Translations under genes and position numbers: made by a program
Notes under the pieces: generated by a model
Database searches by the model: none
What the model saw: only the letters and a program-made list of their open reading frames with translations
What the model was told of the DNA's origin: nothing
Shown: in pieces, positions 46,011 through 53,994 of the stretch
How positions within the stretch are numbered: the first letter of the stretch is position 1
Layout: each line of letters opens with the position of its first letter
Assembly: GCF_017592475.1 (NCBI RefSeq)
Contig: NZ_JAGFNP010000002.1
Coordinates: 521,135-585,134, forward strand
Direction: 5' to 3'
Source of the DNA: Glycomyces niveus
Lineage (GTDB): Bacteria > Actinomycetota > Actinomycetes > Mycobacteriales > Micromonosporaceae
Length of the DNA: 64,000 nt

Positions 46011-46658
46011 TCAGCCCACGACGCCGTGCTCCCAGGCCCACGCCGCGATCCCCACGCGGTTGCGGACGCCGAGTTTGGCGCGCACGGCCTCCAGGTGGGT
46101 CTTGACGGTGGAGACGGAGACGAACAGGGTCTCGGCGATCTCGGCGTTGGTCTTGCCGCGCGCCACGAGCTCGACGACGTCGAGTTCGCGCTCGGTGAGC
46201 ACGTGCGAGGCCTTCGGGCCCTCGGGGACGGGCTCGGTGAGCCGCTCGAGCAGCCGCACGGTCACCGACGGGGAGATGAGCGACTCGCCGCTCGCGGCGG
46301 CGCGGACCGCCTCGACGAGCAAGGTGGGGCCCGAGTCCTTGAGCAGGAACCCGGTCGCGCCCGAGCGCAGCGCGCCGTACACGTACTCGTCGGTGTCGAA
46401 GGTGGTGACGACGACGATGCGCGGCCCGGTGCCGTTCGCGCCGGCGAGGAGCGTGCGGGTGGCCTCGAGGCCGTCGAGGCGCGGCATGCGGATGTCGAAC
46501 AGGCACACGTCGGGCTTGTGCCGCCGCGCCTCCGCGACCGCGACGACGCCGTCGGGGGCGTCGGCGACCACTTCCATGTCGGGCTGGGAGTCGATGATGG
46601 CCCGGAACCCTGCCCGGACCATCTCCTGGTCGTCTGCGATCAGCACTCGGATTGCCAC
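46011..46658 (-). CDS. NarL/LuxR-family response regulator (orphan)
   Basis: A 215-residue regulator. The receiver (1-125) has VLIADDQEMVR, the phosphorylated Asp in VCLFDIRMPRLDG and VVTTFDTDEYVYGALRSGATGFLLK. The LuxR helix-turn-helix (150-212) has LTERELDVVELVARGKTNAE and VSTVKTHLEAV. No histidine kinase gene is adjacent. GTG at 46658 has TAGGCT (plus 46665-46670) six bases upstream, a leaderless pattern. YigZ and GH43 follow and may share the transcript. Confidence 0.92.
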   Translation of the reverse strand: MAIRVLIADDQEMVRAGFRAIIDSQPDMEVVADAPDGVVAVAEARRHKPDVCLFDIRMPRLDGLEATRTLLAGANGTGPRIVVVTTFDTDEYVYGALRSGATGFLLKDSGPTLLVEAVRAAASGESLISPSVTVRLLERLTEPVPEGPKASHVLTERELDVVELVARGKTNAEIAETLFVSVSTVKTHLEAVRAKLGVRNRVGIAAWAWEHGVVG

Positions 46659-46684
46659 GCCCCGAGCCTAACCGGTTCCGGCCG

Positions 46685-47053
46685 CTAGGCGGCCGCGCCC
46701 GCCAGTTCGCGCTCGCGCGCCACAGGCGCGGGCTCGGCGACCGGGGCCGGGCGGACCGCCACGACCGCCGAGTCCTCGGCCTCGCGCTCGAGCACGGCCT
46801 GGCGGCGGGCCGAGCGCTGCCGGATGGCGAAGGTCGTGGTGACCATGAACAGCCAGGTGCCCTCCAGGAGGATCAGGCCCCAGTCGCGGCCGATGATCGC
46901 GGCGGTGAGCAGGATCGAGCAGGCCGAGATGACCAGCAGCAGCGAGGCGGGCTTGGTCGCGTGGATCTTGTGGGTCTGCAGGAGCAGGAAGTTGGTGATG
47001 TAGAGGAGCGCGCCGATGATCTGGAACAGGATGCGGATGTCGAACTCGTGCAT
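46685..47053 (-). CDS. Small membrane protein (CBU_0592-like)
   Basis: A 122-residue protein with three hydrophobic segments in the first 80 residues (FQIIGALLYITNFLLLQ, SLLLVISACSILLTAAII, GLILLEGTWLFMVTTTFAI), then a charged cytoplasmic tail. The pattern matches a widespread small family typified by CBU_0592, function unknown. Confidence 0.7.
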   Translation of the reverse strand: MHEFDIRILFQIIGALLYITNFLLLQTHKIHATKPASLLLVISACSILLTAAIIGRDWGLILLEGTWLFMVTTTFAIRQRSARRQAVLEREAEDSAVVAVRPAPVAEPAPVARERELAGAAA

Positions 47054-47149
47054 GAGGAATCCTCGGAAGAACGTGAAGCAGGCAGGAAGGAGCCCCGCGC
47101 CGGCTCTGGCGCGGAAGCAGAAGGAGGAGAGAGGAGGAGGACCGAGGGG

Positions 47150-47344
47150 TTACAGGGTCGCGGCCGGGTGGCCGCTCGGTCTGCTGCGCGCGCAGACGAC
47201 CGTTTCGGCCCCCTGGCGTACCCGTGTCTGGAGGGAGCCGCAGATGCAGCGGGTCCACACCGTCGTACCCGACGCGCTCCGGTGCCGCGACACGGTCGTC
47301 ACCGGATCGTCGTCGGGCCAACCGCAAAACGGGCAGCACTGCAT
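47150..47344 (-). CDS. Small zinc-ribbon-like protein, 64 aa
   Basis: MQCCPFCGWPDDDPV and WTRCICGSLQTRV give two knuckles of paired cysteines that could bind one zinc ion. A strong AAGGAGG site eight bases before the ATG at 47344 argues that it is a real gene. The C-terminus is Arg/Ser-rich. It is divergent from a LysR gene. Such small actinobacterial zinc proteins may be adaptors; function unknown. Confidence 0.65.
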   Translation of the reverse strand: MQCCPFCGWPDDDPVTTVSRHRSASGTTVWTRCICGSLQTRVRQGAETVVCARSRPSGHPAATL

Positions 47345-47490
47345 GACCGCGTCCTCCTTACAAGGCTTCGGGTTTCGCATTTGGGACGAGCGCCGGCCGA
47401 ATCCGCCCTTAGCGGCATCCGCGCACTGTTCTCACGCTCAATACGAGGTTAAGGTCCCAATCGTCCGGGCTACAACACCTTGGTGACGCT

Positions 47491-47503
47491 AGTTTGCGAA
47501 ACT
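47491..47503. promoter_or_regulatory. Palindrome upstream of the LysR gene
   Basis: AGTTT-GCG-AAACT, 38 bases before the LysR start, in the AT-richer gap between the zinc-ribbon gene and lysR. A possible autoregulatory site. Confidence 0.4.
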
Positions 47504-47541
47504 CATCGTGAAGCGCGTACTAAAGCGATTGGGGCCACACC

Positions 47542-48480
47542 GTGATCGACCTGAGGAGACTGCACGTGCTGCGGGCGATCGCCCACCACGGCACGGTCTC
47601 CGGCGCCGCCAAAGCGCTGCACATGTCCACTTCCGCGGCGTCGCAGCAGATCCGGCTGCTCGCCAAGGACCTCGGCGTGCCGCTGCTCGAACCGGTCGGG
47701 CGCGGCGTGCGCCTCTCCTCGGCGGCGCAGGTCCTCATCGCCCATATCGACGCCATCGAGGCGATGTGGCGCCTGGCCGAGGCCGAACTCCAGGCCACCG
47801 AGGGCGAACCGTCCGGGATGCTGCGCCTGTGCGGCTTCCCCACCGCGATCGCCACGCTCCTCGCGCCGCTGGTCGACACCGCCCGCGACCGGCACCCCGC
47901 ACTCGAACTGCGGCTGCGCGAAGCCGAGGCGTCCGAGAGCTTCGACCTGCTGTTCGCCGGTGAGGCCGACCTCGCGCTCGTCGAGGCCACCCCCGACAAC
48001 CCGCCGCCCGAGGACATCCGCTTCGACGCGCAGACGGTCTTCAACGACCCGTTCGACCTCGTCGTGCCGGGCGGCCACTGGTGCGCCGACGGCGAGGCGG
48101 TCGACCTGCGCGAACTCGAGCGCGAACCGTGGATCATCGGCGTGCCCGGGTCGATGCACCGCCGCCACGTGCTCACCGCATGCTCCAACGCGGGCTTCCG
48201 CCCCACCGTCCACGGCGAGGCGCGCGAATGGAACGTCATCGCCGTCATGGTCGCCCACAAGATGGGCGTCGCGCTCATCCCCCGCCTGGTCGACCTCCCC
48301 CACCACCTCGACCTGGTGCGCGTGCCGGTCTCCGGGCCGTTCACCCCGTTCCGGCACTTCAGGGCCGTGACACTGCGCGGCGGGGCCCGCCGGCCCTCGG
48401 TCGCGGCGGTCATGGAGATCCTGAACGAGCAGGTGCGCGCCGCAGAAGGCATCGGGCCCCTGCCCGAAAACCAATCCTGA
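47542..48480 (+). CDS. LysR-family regulator
   Basis: A 312-residue protein with helix-turn-helix IDLRRLHVLRAIAHHGTVSG and HMSTSAASQQIRLLAKDLG, and an effector domain from about 90 (MLRLCGFPTAIATLLAPLVD, VMVAHKMGVALIPRLVDLP). GTG start. It lies between the zinc-ribbon gene and a MurA paralogue; either could be a target, or a distant gene. The effector cannot be predicted. Confidence 0.88.
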   Translation: MIDLRRLHVLRAIAHHGTVSGAAKALHMSTSAASQQIRLLAKDLGVPLLEPVGRGVRLSSAAQVLIAHIDAIEAMWRLAEAELQATEGEPSGMLRLCGFPTAIATLLAPLVDTARDRHPALELRLREAEASESFDLLFAGEADLALVEATPDNPPPEDIRFDAQTVFNDPFDLVVPGGHWCADGEAVDLRELEREPWIIGVPGSMHRRHVLTACSNAGFRPTVHGEAREWNVIAVMVAHKMGVALIPRLVDLPHHLDLVRVPVSGPFTPFRHFRAVTLRGGARRPSVAAVMEILNEQVRAAEGIGPLPENQS

Positions 48481-48573
48481 ACGGTGGATCCTGCGGTTTC
48501 ACCGGCATTGAGCAGGCGCATCCACTGAACGTGATCCACCCAACTGGACACTGAACTCCGTTACGCTGACCGC

Positions 48574-49917
48574 ATGTTCGACTACGGCGGCGATCCCGCG
48601 ACCTCCGGCCCCCGCCACCTCCGCGTGCACGGCGGCACCGCCCTGACCGGGTCGATCGACGTCAAGACCTCCAAGAACGCCGGGGTCGCGCTGCTATGCG
48701 CGAGCCTGCTCAACCGCGGCCCCACCGTGCTGCGCCGCGTCGCCCGCATCGAGGAGGTCAACCGCATTCTCCGCGTCCTCGACTCCATGGGCGTCGCGCA
48801 CGAATGGCTCGGCAACGAAGGCGACCTGCGCCTCCAGCCGCCCGAACGCCTCGACCTCACCCGCATCGACGCGGACGCCGCCCGCCGCACCCGCTCGATC
48901 ATCATGTTCCTCGGCCCGCTCCTGCACGACTACGCCGAGTTCGAACTCCCGTTCGCCGGCGGCTGCGAACTCGGCGACCGCACCGTCGAACCGCACCTCA
49001 ACGCCCTGCGCCGCTTCGGCCTCTCAGTCGAGCGCTCGAACGGGTGCTACCGCGCCACCGTCAAGGAGAACGTCGAACCGCCCCGCGCCATCGTCCTGAC
49101 CGAGCGCGGAGACACCGTCACCGCGAACGCGATCATGGCCGCCGCCCGCTACCCCGACGTCACCGTCATCCGCAACGCCTCCTGCAACTACCAGGTGCAG
49201 GACCTGTGCTGGTTCCTCGAACGACTCGGCGTGCGCATCGACGGCGTGGGCACCACCACCCTCACCGTCCACGGCGAGGACGAGATCGACACGGCCGTCG
49301 ACTACGCGCCCGCCGAAGACCCGATCGAGGCCTGGAGCCTCGTCACGGCCGCGATCGTCACCGAATCCGAGATCACCGTGCGCCGTACCCCCATCGAGTT
49401 CGTCGAGATCGAACTCGCGCTCGCCGAGGAGATGGGGCTGGCGTACTCCCGCAGCGGCGAGTACCTGGCCGCCAACGGCCGCACCCGCCTCGTCGACCTC
49501 ACCGTCCACCCCTCGCCGCTGCGCGCGGCGACCGACAAGGTCCACCCGATGCCCTTCCCGGGCCTCAACATCGACAATCTGCCGTTCTTCGCGCTCATCG
49601 CCTCGTGCGCGGAGGGCGGGACGATGATCCACGACTGGGTCTACGAGAACCGCGCGATCTACCTGACCGAGCTCAACCGGCTCGGTGCGCGGGTGAGACT
49701 GCTCGATCCGCACCGCCTCCAGGTCGAAGGGCCGGTGCGGTGGACGGGCGCCGAGGTCGTCTGCCCGCCGGCGCTGCGCCCGGCCGTGGTGCTGCTGCTG
49801 GCGATGCTCCGCGCCCAGGGCACCTCGGAGCTGCGGCACGTCGACGTGATCCACCGCGGCTACGAGCAGCTCGCCGCGCGCCTCCAGCTGCTCGGCGCCG
49901 AGATCGAGCCGCTCTGA
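48574..49917 (+). CDS. UDP-N-acetylglucosamine 1-carboxyvinyltransferase paralogue (MurA family)
   Basis: A 447-residue protein with the two-domain enolpyruvyl-transferase fold. The catalytic residues are kept: KTSKNAGVALL (K34, N35, compare GAKNA) and GGCELGDRTVEPH (C131, compare GGCTIGARPVD), so it should be active and fosfomycin-sensitive. Wording elsewhere is diverged from main MurA, suggesting a second, specialised copy as found in Streptomyces. TACGCT (48562-48567) six bases before the ATG suggests a leaderless mRNA. A housekeeping murA is expected elsewhere. Confidence 0.85.
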   Translation: MFDYGGDPATSGPRHLRVHGGTALTGSIDVKTSKNAGVALLCASLLNRGPTVLRRVARIEEVNRILRVLDSMGVAHEWLGNEGDLRLQPPERLDLTRIDADAARRTRSIIMFLGPLLHDYAEFELPFAGGCELGDRTVEPHLNALRRFGLSVERSNGCYRATVKENVEPPRAIVLTERGDTVTANAIMAAARYPDVTVIRNASCNYQVQDLCWFLERLGVRIDGVGTTTLTVHGEDEIDTAVDYAPAEDPIEAWSLVTAAIVTESEITVRRTPIEFVEIELALAEEMGLAYSRSGEYLAANGRTRLVDLTVHPSPLRAATDKVHPMPFPGLNIDNLPFFALIASCAEGGTMIHDWVYENRAIYLTELNRLGARVRLLDPHRLQVEGPVRWTGAEVVCPPALRPAVVLLLAMLRAQGTSELRHVDVIHRGYEQLAARLQLLGAEIEPL

Positions 49918-49972
49918 CCCCGTGCGAACCACGGCCGCGAAGTACCCGCGACCGTATGTGACACTTCCATTC

Positions 49973-50536
49973 ATGAACATGCCGCCCGATGTGCCGCCCC
50001 AGACCTTCGCGCTCCTGAGCCTCCTGCAGGCACACCTCAAGCACCTCGACAAGGTCGAAGGCGTCGTCATCGGCAGCCCGCAGTGGGAGGCGACCCTGGA
50101 GTCCACGAAGTCCGTGGTCGCCGCCAAGTCCCCCGGACTCGCGATCACGGCCGAGGACATCCCGATGATCGTCGGCACCGGCTCCCCCGACCGCAAGCGC
50201 CGCCTCTACGCCACGATGCCCGTGACCCCCGCGATCGCGGCCCTCGCCGACGAGTCCGAAGTGGCCCTGTTCGCCTACAACCGGCGCGGCCGCCTCCAGC
50301 CGGCCAACCGCACCGCGATCCGGTCGCAGTCGCGCGCCTGGTACCCGCCCGCGAAAGCCCTCGCCCCCATGCGGATCATCGACGACGCCGTGTGGGAGCC
50401 CGTCGCCGCCGCGACCGGCGACAGCGGTCGCCCCGGCATCATGGAGGCCGCCGCCGGCTGGCTCGTCCTCCTCGTGGTCATCGCCTGCATCGCCGCCGCG
50501 GGCTATCTGCTCCTGTGGTTCTTCGACATCATCTGA
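49973..50536 (+). CDS. Hypothetical protein with C-terminal membrane anchor
   Basis: A 187-residue protein: a soluble domain (1-150, FALLSLLQAHLKHLDKVEGV, GSPQWEATLESTKSVVAAKS, RKRRLYATMPVTPAIAALA) and one C-terminal helix (AGWLVLLVVIACIAAAGYLL) ending LLWFFDII. This tail-anchor layout puts the domain in the cytoplasm. GACACT seven bases before the ATG fits the leaderless pattern. No family recognised. Confidence 0.65.
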   Translation: MNMPPDVPPQTFALLSLLQAHLKHLDKVEGVVIGSPQWEATLESTKSVVAAKSPGLAITAEDIPMIVGTGSPDRKRRLYATMPVTPAIAALADESEVALFAYNRRGRLQPANRTAIRSQSRAWYPPAKALAPMRIIDDAVWEPVAAATGDSGRPGIMEAAAGWLVLLVVIACIAAAGYLLLWFFDII

Positions 50537-50696
50537 GCCCCCTCGAGAGACACCGTCCGAGCCTCCTGTTTTCGCTGCTCGGCAAGGGAATCGGGAGGCT
50601 CTTCCGCGCTTTGTCCTTCTTGGTGAGTGCGCGCGCGGAGCGCGTGCTCGTGCTTTGTGACGGCCGATGCCGTTGACTGACAAGGAGGTTTTCTAC

Positions 50697-50732
50697 CTCG
50701 GAGTCGATATATCTTGTGAGAACTGCCATAAT
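50697..50732 (+). promoter_or_regulatory. padR promoter with palindromic operator
   Basis: GATATATC (50706-50713) is a perfect palindrome inside a 20-base motif (50697-50716) that overlaps the expected -35 position. CATAAT (50727-50732) is the -10, six bases before the padR ATG. Autoregulation by PadR is the likely use. The same motif with one change recurs at 62788-62807. Confidence 0.65.
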
Positions 50733-50738
50733 GGACGC

Positions 50739-51302
50739 ATGCTGAAGATGGCCATTCTCGGATTCCTGCGGGACTTCCCGCTCCACGGCTACGACCTCAA
50801 GAACCGGGTCGCGAGCCTCGCCGGGCACGTCCGGCCCATCGCCGACGGGACGCTCTACCCCACGATCAAGAAGCTCGAGGACGCGCAGTGCCTCACCCGG
50901 CGCACCGCGCCGGGGTCGGTGGCGGCGCCGCGCCACATGCTCGAGATCACCCAGACCGGCACCGACCAGCTGCGGCGGTGGCTGCGCGACCCCGAGCCGG
51001 GGTTCGTCACCGACGACAACAAGTGGTACGTGCTGCTCGCGTTCCTCCACCACCTGGAGAACCCGCGCGAGCAGGCGCTCGTGCTCGCGCGGCGGCGCGA
51101 GTTCCTCGACCAGCCCGCGCAGCTGTTCTTCGACGAGCAGGGCGCGCCGATCCCGCCCGAGCGGCTCGAGTCACCGTTCCGCAAGGGGCTCATGCAGATC
51201 CACCGGTCGACGAACCTCACCGAGATCGACTGGCTCGACCGGCAGGTGGCCGACCTCAACCGCCGCGCCGGCTTCACGGTCCACCAGCGCGACGGCTCCT
51301 AG
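50739..51302 (+). CDS. PadR-family transcriptional regulator
   Basis: A 187-residue regulator. The winged helix (1-80) reads MLKMAILGFLRDFPLHGYDLK, then ADGTLYPTIKKLEDAQCLTR and HMLEITQTGTDQLRRWL; the C-terminal helices (to 180) form the Vir-type dimer arm. ATG at 50739 is chosen, as it lies six bases after a CATAAT -10. It converges on the Hsp70-like gene. The ligand is unknown. Confidence 0.88.
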   Translation: MLKMAILGFLRDFPLHGYDLKNRVASLAGHVRPIADGTLYPTIKKLEDAQCLTRRTAPGSVAAPRHMLEITQTGTDQLRRWLRDPEPGFVTDDNKWYVLLAFLHHLENPREQALVLARRREFLDQPAQLFFDEQGAPIPPERLESPFRKGLMQIHRSTNLTEIDWLDRQVADLNRRAGFTVHQRDGS

Positions 51303-51309
51303 CGTTCGG

Positions 51310-52659
51310 TCAGCCGTTGAGGATCGTCGACAGCAGCACGAAGAAGACGACGATCAGGACGATGACGGCCGCGCCCGTCACGAGGACGGCCGGCTCCTGC
51401 GTCAGGGGCCGCTTGGCCGGGAGGTGCTGCTGCGGCTGCTGGTACGGCGCCTGCGGGGCCGGGGCGGGCTGCTGGTAGGCCGTCTGGGGCGGCAGCATCT
51501 GCGGCGCCTGGGGCGGCCGCGGGGCCGACATGTGCCCGGCGGGCGAGACGGGCCCGCCCGACGTGGGCCGGGTCAGCGGCTGCTCCGAGGGGGCCGGGCC
51601 GGAATTGGCGCGCACGGCGCCTTCGACGACGACGGTCTCGGGCTGCTCGAACGTCTGCGGCGGCACGCCCAGCTTGGAGTGGATGAGCTGGGAGATCGCC
51701 GGGATGCGCGAGGAGCCGCCGACGAGGAAGATGCCGACGAGGTCGGCGGGGTTCATGCGGGCGGCCTGGATGGCCCGCTGGAGGCAGTCGACCGTGCGCT
51801 CCAGCGGCGGGCGGGCGATCTCCTCGAACTCGGCGCGGGTCAGGTGCGCGTCGACCTCGAGCGCGGGCAGGTGGATGTCGGCGCTCGCGGTGCGCGAGAG
51901 CGTCTCCTTGGCCCCGCGCACGTCCTCGTAGAGCATGCGGCGGTAGCGGCGGTCGCGGTCGTCGGCGGGGTTGAGCAGGCGCTTCCACTCTGCGGGGTGG
52001 GAGGCGCCGTAGGTCTTGCCGAGGTGCTCGACGATGCCGTGGTCGAAGTCGAGGCCGCCGATGTCGCCGACGCCCTCTTCGGCGAGCACTTCGAAGCCGG
52101 TCTGGGTGCGGCGCACGACGGTGGCGTCGAAGGTGCCGCCGCCGAGGTCGTAGATCGCGAGGGAGCGCCCGGGCGGGACGGCGGTGCCGAGCACGGACGT
52201 GAAGTAGGAGGCGGCGGCGACCGGCTCGGGGATGAGCTGGGGGGCGGGGAGCCCGGCGAGGCGGGCGGAGTCGACGAGGATGGCGCGGCGGCGCTCGCCC
52301 CAGCGGGCGGGGTGGGTGAGGCGGACCTGGCCGGGCATCTGGCCGGCCTGGCGCTGGGCCTCGAGCGCGACCTGCTGCAGGACGTACGCGAAGACCTGCG
52401 GCACCGGGATCTCGGAGGTGCCGAGGAACAGGGACCCGTCGTCGATGCGGCGCTTCGGGTTCGGTTCGAAGCGGGCGGGGTCCATGCGGGCGTTGCGCTC
52501 GGCGTCGCGGCCGACGAGCATGCGCCCGTCGGAGTTGTAGTAGACCGCCGAGGGCAGGATCGGGGCACCGTCGAACAGCAGGGGTCGTACGCGTCCGTCG
52601 GCCGAGCGGAGCACGGCGACGGTGTTCGAGGTTCCGAAGTCGATTCCAAGCACGTGCAT
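51310..52659 (-). CDS. Hsp70-like ATPase with Pro/Gln-rich linker and C-terminal membrane anchor
   Basis: A 449-residue protein. Residues 1-345 form an actin-type ATPase (LGIDFGTSNTVAVLRSADGR, IYDLGGGTFDATVV, IFLVGGSSRIPAISQLI). There is no Hsp70 peptide-binding domain; instead a Pro/Gln/Ala-rich linker (about 350-415) leads to a single hydrophobic helix (VLVTGAAVIVLIVVFFVLLS) and four last residues. Topology: ATPase in the cytoplasm, tail-anchored in the membrane. AAGGAG precedes the ATG. Actinobacteria have related membrane Hsp70-like proteins; the job is unknown. Confidence 0.85.
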   Translation of the reverse strand: MHVLGIDFGTSNTVAVLRSADGRVRPLLFDGAPILPSAVYYNSDGRMLVGRDAERNARMDPARFEPNPKRRIDDGSLFLGTSEIPVPQVFAYVLQQVALEAQRQAGQMPGQVRLTHPARWGERRRAILVDSARLAGLPAPQLIPEPVAAASYFTSVLGTAVPPGRSLAIYDLGGGTFDATVVRRTQTGFEVLAEEGVGDIGGLDFDHGIVEHLGKTYGASHPAEWKRLLNPADDRDRRYRRMLYEDVRGAKETLSRTASADIHLPALEVDAHLTRAEFEEIARPPLERTVDCLQRAIQAARMNPADLVGIFLVGGSSRIPAISQLIHSKLGVPPQTFEQPETVVVEGAVRANSGPAPSEQPLTRPTSGGPVSPAGHMSAPRPPQAPQMLPPQTAYQQPAPAPQAPYQQPQQHLPAKRPLTQEPAVLVTGAAVIVLIVVFFVLLSTILNG

Positions 52660-53105
52660 GTGAGATCTCCTTGTCTGTTGGACACCTTACTGGGCGCGTC
52701 CACGCCGGATGCGACCCGTTCGGTGTTCGCGGGTCGCTCGCGCCCCGTTCGCACCGCCCTGGCCGGTTGCGATGGACGGCGTTTGCCTACAGGTGACGGC
52801 GGGCGCGGAAGGGGACGAGCGGCATCTCACGTGCTCGGCCGCGCGGATACCGGCCGGTGTTGTGTCACACTTCAAGGGGACGTCCGTGGGCGGCCGCAGG
52901 AGCGCCGGGCCACACTTGGGGGTCCGCATCGCGAACGCGGCGCCTGGGAACGGCGGTGCCGGGAAGGATCCGGCCGCGTCCCGGCGTTGTACGAAGCGAA
53001 AACCCCAGGAATCGGCGTGATCGGCTGGGGAAGCGCGCCGGCCCAGGGCTGACCGGGTCGGCGGCGAGTGGCAAAGCGAATGCTCCAGAGGAAGTGCAGG
53101 GGAAC
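52660..53105. other. 446-base region between the Hsp70-like gene and rbpA
   Basis: It holds a TGTG-T-CACA palindrome (52861-52869) and a sigma-R-like element (52962-52990), and carries the rbpA leader. Open frames in it look non-coding. Confidence 0.5.
52962..52990 (+). promoter_or_regulatory. Possible sigma-R-type promoter of rbpA
   Basis: GGAAG, 19 bases, then GTTGT resembles the disulfide-stress consensus GGAAT-N18/19-GTT that drives rbpA in Streptomyces. One mismatch in the -35, about 116 bases before the start. Confidence 0.35.
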
Positions 53106-53447
53106 ATGGGCGACAGAATGCTGAGGGGCTCCCGTCTCGGCGCCGTCAGCTACGAATCGGACCGCAACACGGAGCTGGCGCCGCGCCAGACCCGCGACTA
53201 CGTGTGCCCGCAGGGCCACCGCTTCGAGGTGCCGTTCGCGGTCGAAGCGGAGATCCCGTTGACGTGGGAGTGCCGTCTCGACGGTTCGACGGCCAAGCTG
53301 GTCGACGGCGAGGAGCCGGAGACCAAGAAGGTCAAGCCGCCGCGCACCCACTGGGACATGCTGCTGGAGCGCCGCTCGATGGAGGAGCTCGAGGAGATCC
53401 TCGACGAGCGCCTGCAGGAGATGCGCGCGCGCCGCGGCGAGCGTTAG
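53106..53447 (+). CDS. rbpA: RNA polymerase-binding protein RbpA
   Basis: A 113-residue actinobacterial transcription factor that binds the principal sigma factor and stabilises open complexes. N-terminal tail (RMLRGSRLGAVSYESDRN), core with zinc-type residues (YVCPQGHRFEVPF, LTWECRLDG), basic linker (KKVKPPRTHWDMLLERRSME) and the sigma-interaction helix (EELEEILDERLQEMRARRGE). All functional parts are intact. A strong terminator follows. Confidence 0.96.
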   Translation: MGDRMLRGSRLGAVSYESDRNTELAPRQTRDYVCPQGHRFEVPFAVEAEIPLTWECRLDGSTAKLVDGEEPETKKVKPPRTHWDMLLERRSMEELEEILDERLQEMRARRGER

Positions 53448-53472
53448 CACGCTCAGCCAGCTAGAGGCTTGC

Positions 53473-53994
53473 TTACGGGCCCGGGTCGATGGACCTGGGC
53501 CCGTTTTTCGCGTCCCCGTACTTGACCGGCGCGTCCGGGTCGAGGTCGCGCTCGCTGATCACTTCACCGTCGATGACGTCGCCGCCGCCGAAGCGCATCA
53601 CCGGGGCGCTCGCGGCGAGCCAGCGGCCGAGGCCGCGGAAGAGCAGCCGGGTGGGCGGGAAGAGCAGCAGCAGGCCGATGAAGTCGGTGACGAACCCGGG
53701 GACGATGAGGCACACGGCCCCGGCCAGCGCGTACCCGTTGGGCAGTTCGCGCGAGGGGTCGCCGCCGGAGTTGAGGTAGTCGCGCGCGGCCCGCAAGGAC
53801 TTCCGGCCGACGTACCCGACCAGGGCGATGCCGAGCGCGGTGGTGCCCACGAAGACGAGGACGGTGTAGAAGAAGCCGATGAGGTAGGCCAGGCCGAAGA
53901 ACGCGGCGGCTTCGGCGATGACCCACAGGGCCAGCGCGAGCCGGAAGGCGAACGGTGCGCGTTTGGGCGCCGCGGGCGGCTGCTGGTACGTCAC
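53473..53994 (-). CDS. fxsA: FxsA-family membrane protein
   Basis: A 173-residue protein with four hydrophobic segments (LALALWVIAEAAAFFGLAYL, IGFFYTVLVFVGTTALGIAL, then GYALAGAVCLIVPGFVTDFI and LLLLFP) and a polar tail, the FxsA pattern. In E. coli FxsA affects F-exclusion of phage T7; its normal role is unknown. GTG at 53994 overlaps the stop of the upstream glycosyltransferase gene as GTGA, so it is coupled to it. Its last codons overlap the rbpA terminator. Confidence 0.88.
   Translation of the reverse strand: MTYQQPPAAPKRAPFAFRLALALWVIAEAAAFFGLAYLIGFFYTVLVFVGTTALGIALVGYVGRKSLRAARDYLNSGGDPSRELPNGYALAGAVCLIVPGFVTDFIGLLLLFPPTRLLFRGLGRWLAASAPVMRFGGGDVIDGEVISERDLDPDAPVKYGDAKNGPRSIDPGP
53475..53508 (+). 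terminator. rbpA terminator overlapping the end of fxsA
   Basis: A 13-bp stem with one G-U pair (ACGGGCCCGGGTC with GACCTGGGCCCGT), a GATG loop and TTTTT at 53504-53508. A true intrinsic terminator on the plus strand; its DNA also encodes the last residues of FxsA. Confidence 0.88.

Noticed and set aside
50667..50738. An upstream start for padR giving 24 more residues
   Set aside because: That segment holds the operator and the -10 CATAAT; the ATG at 50739 is six bases after the -10.
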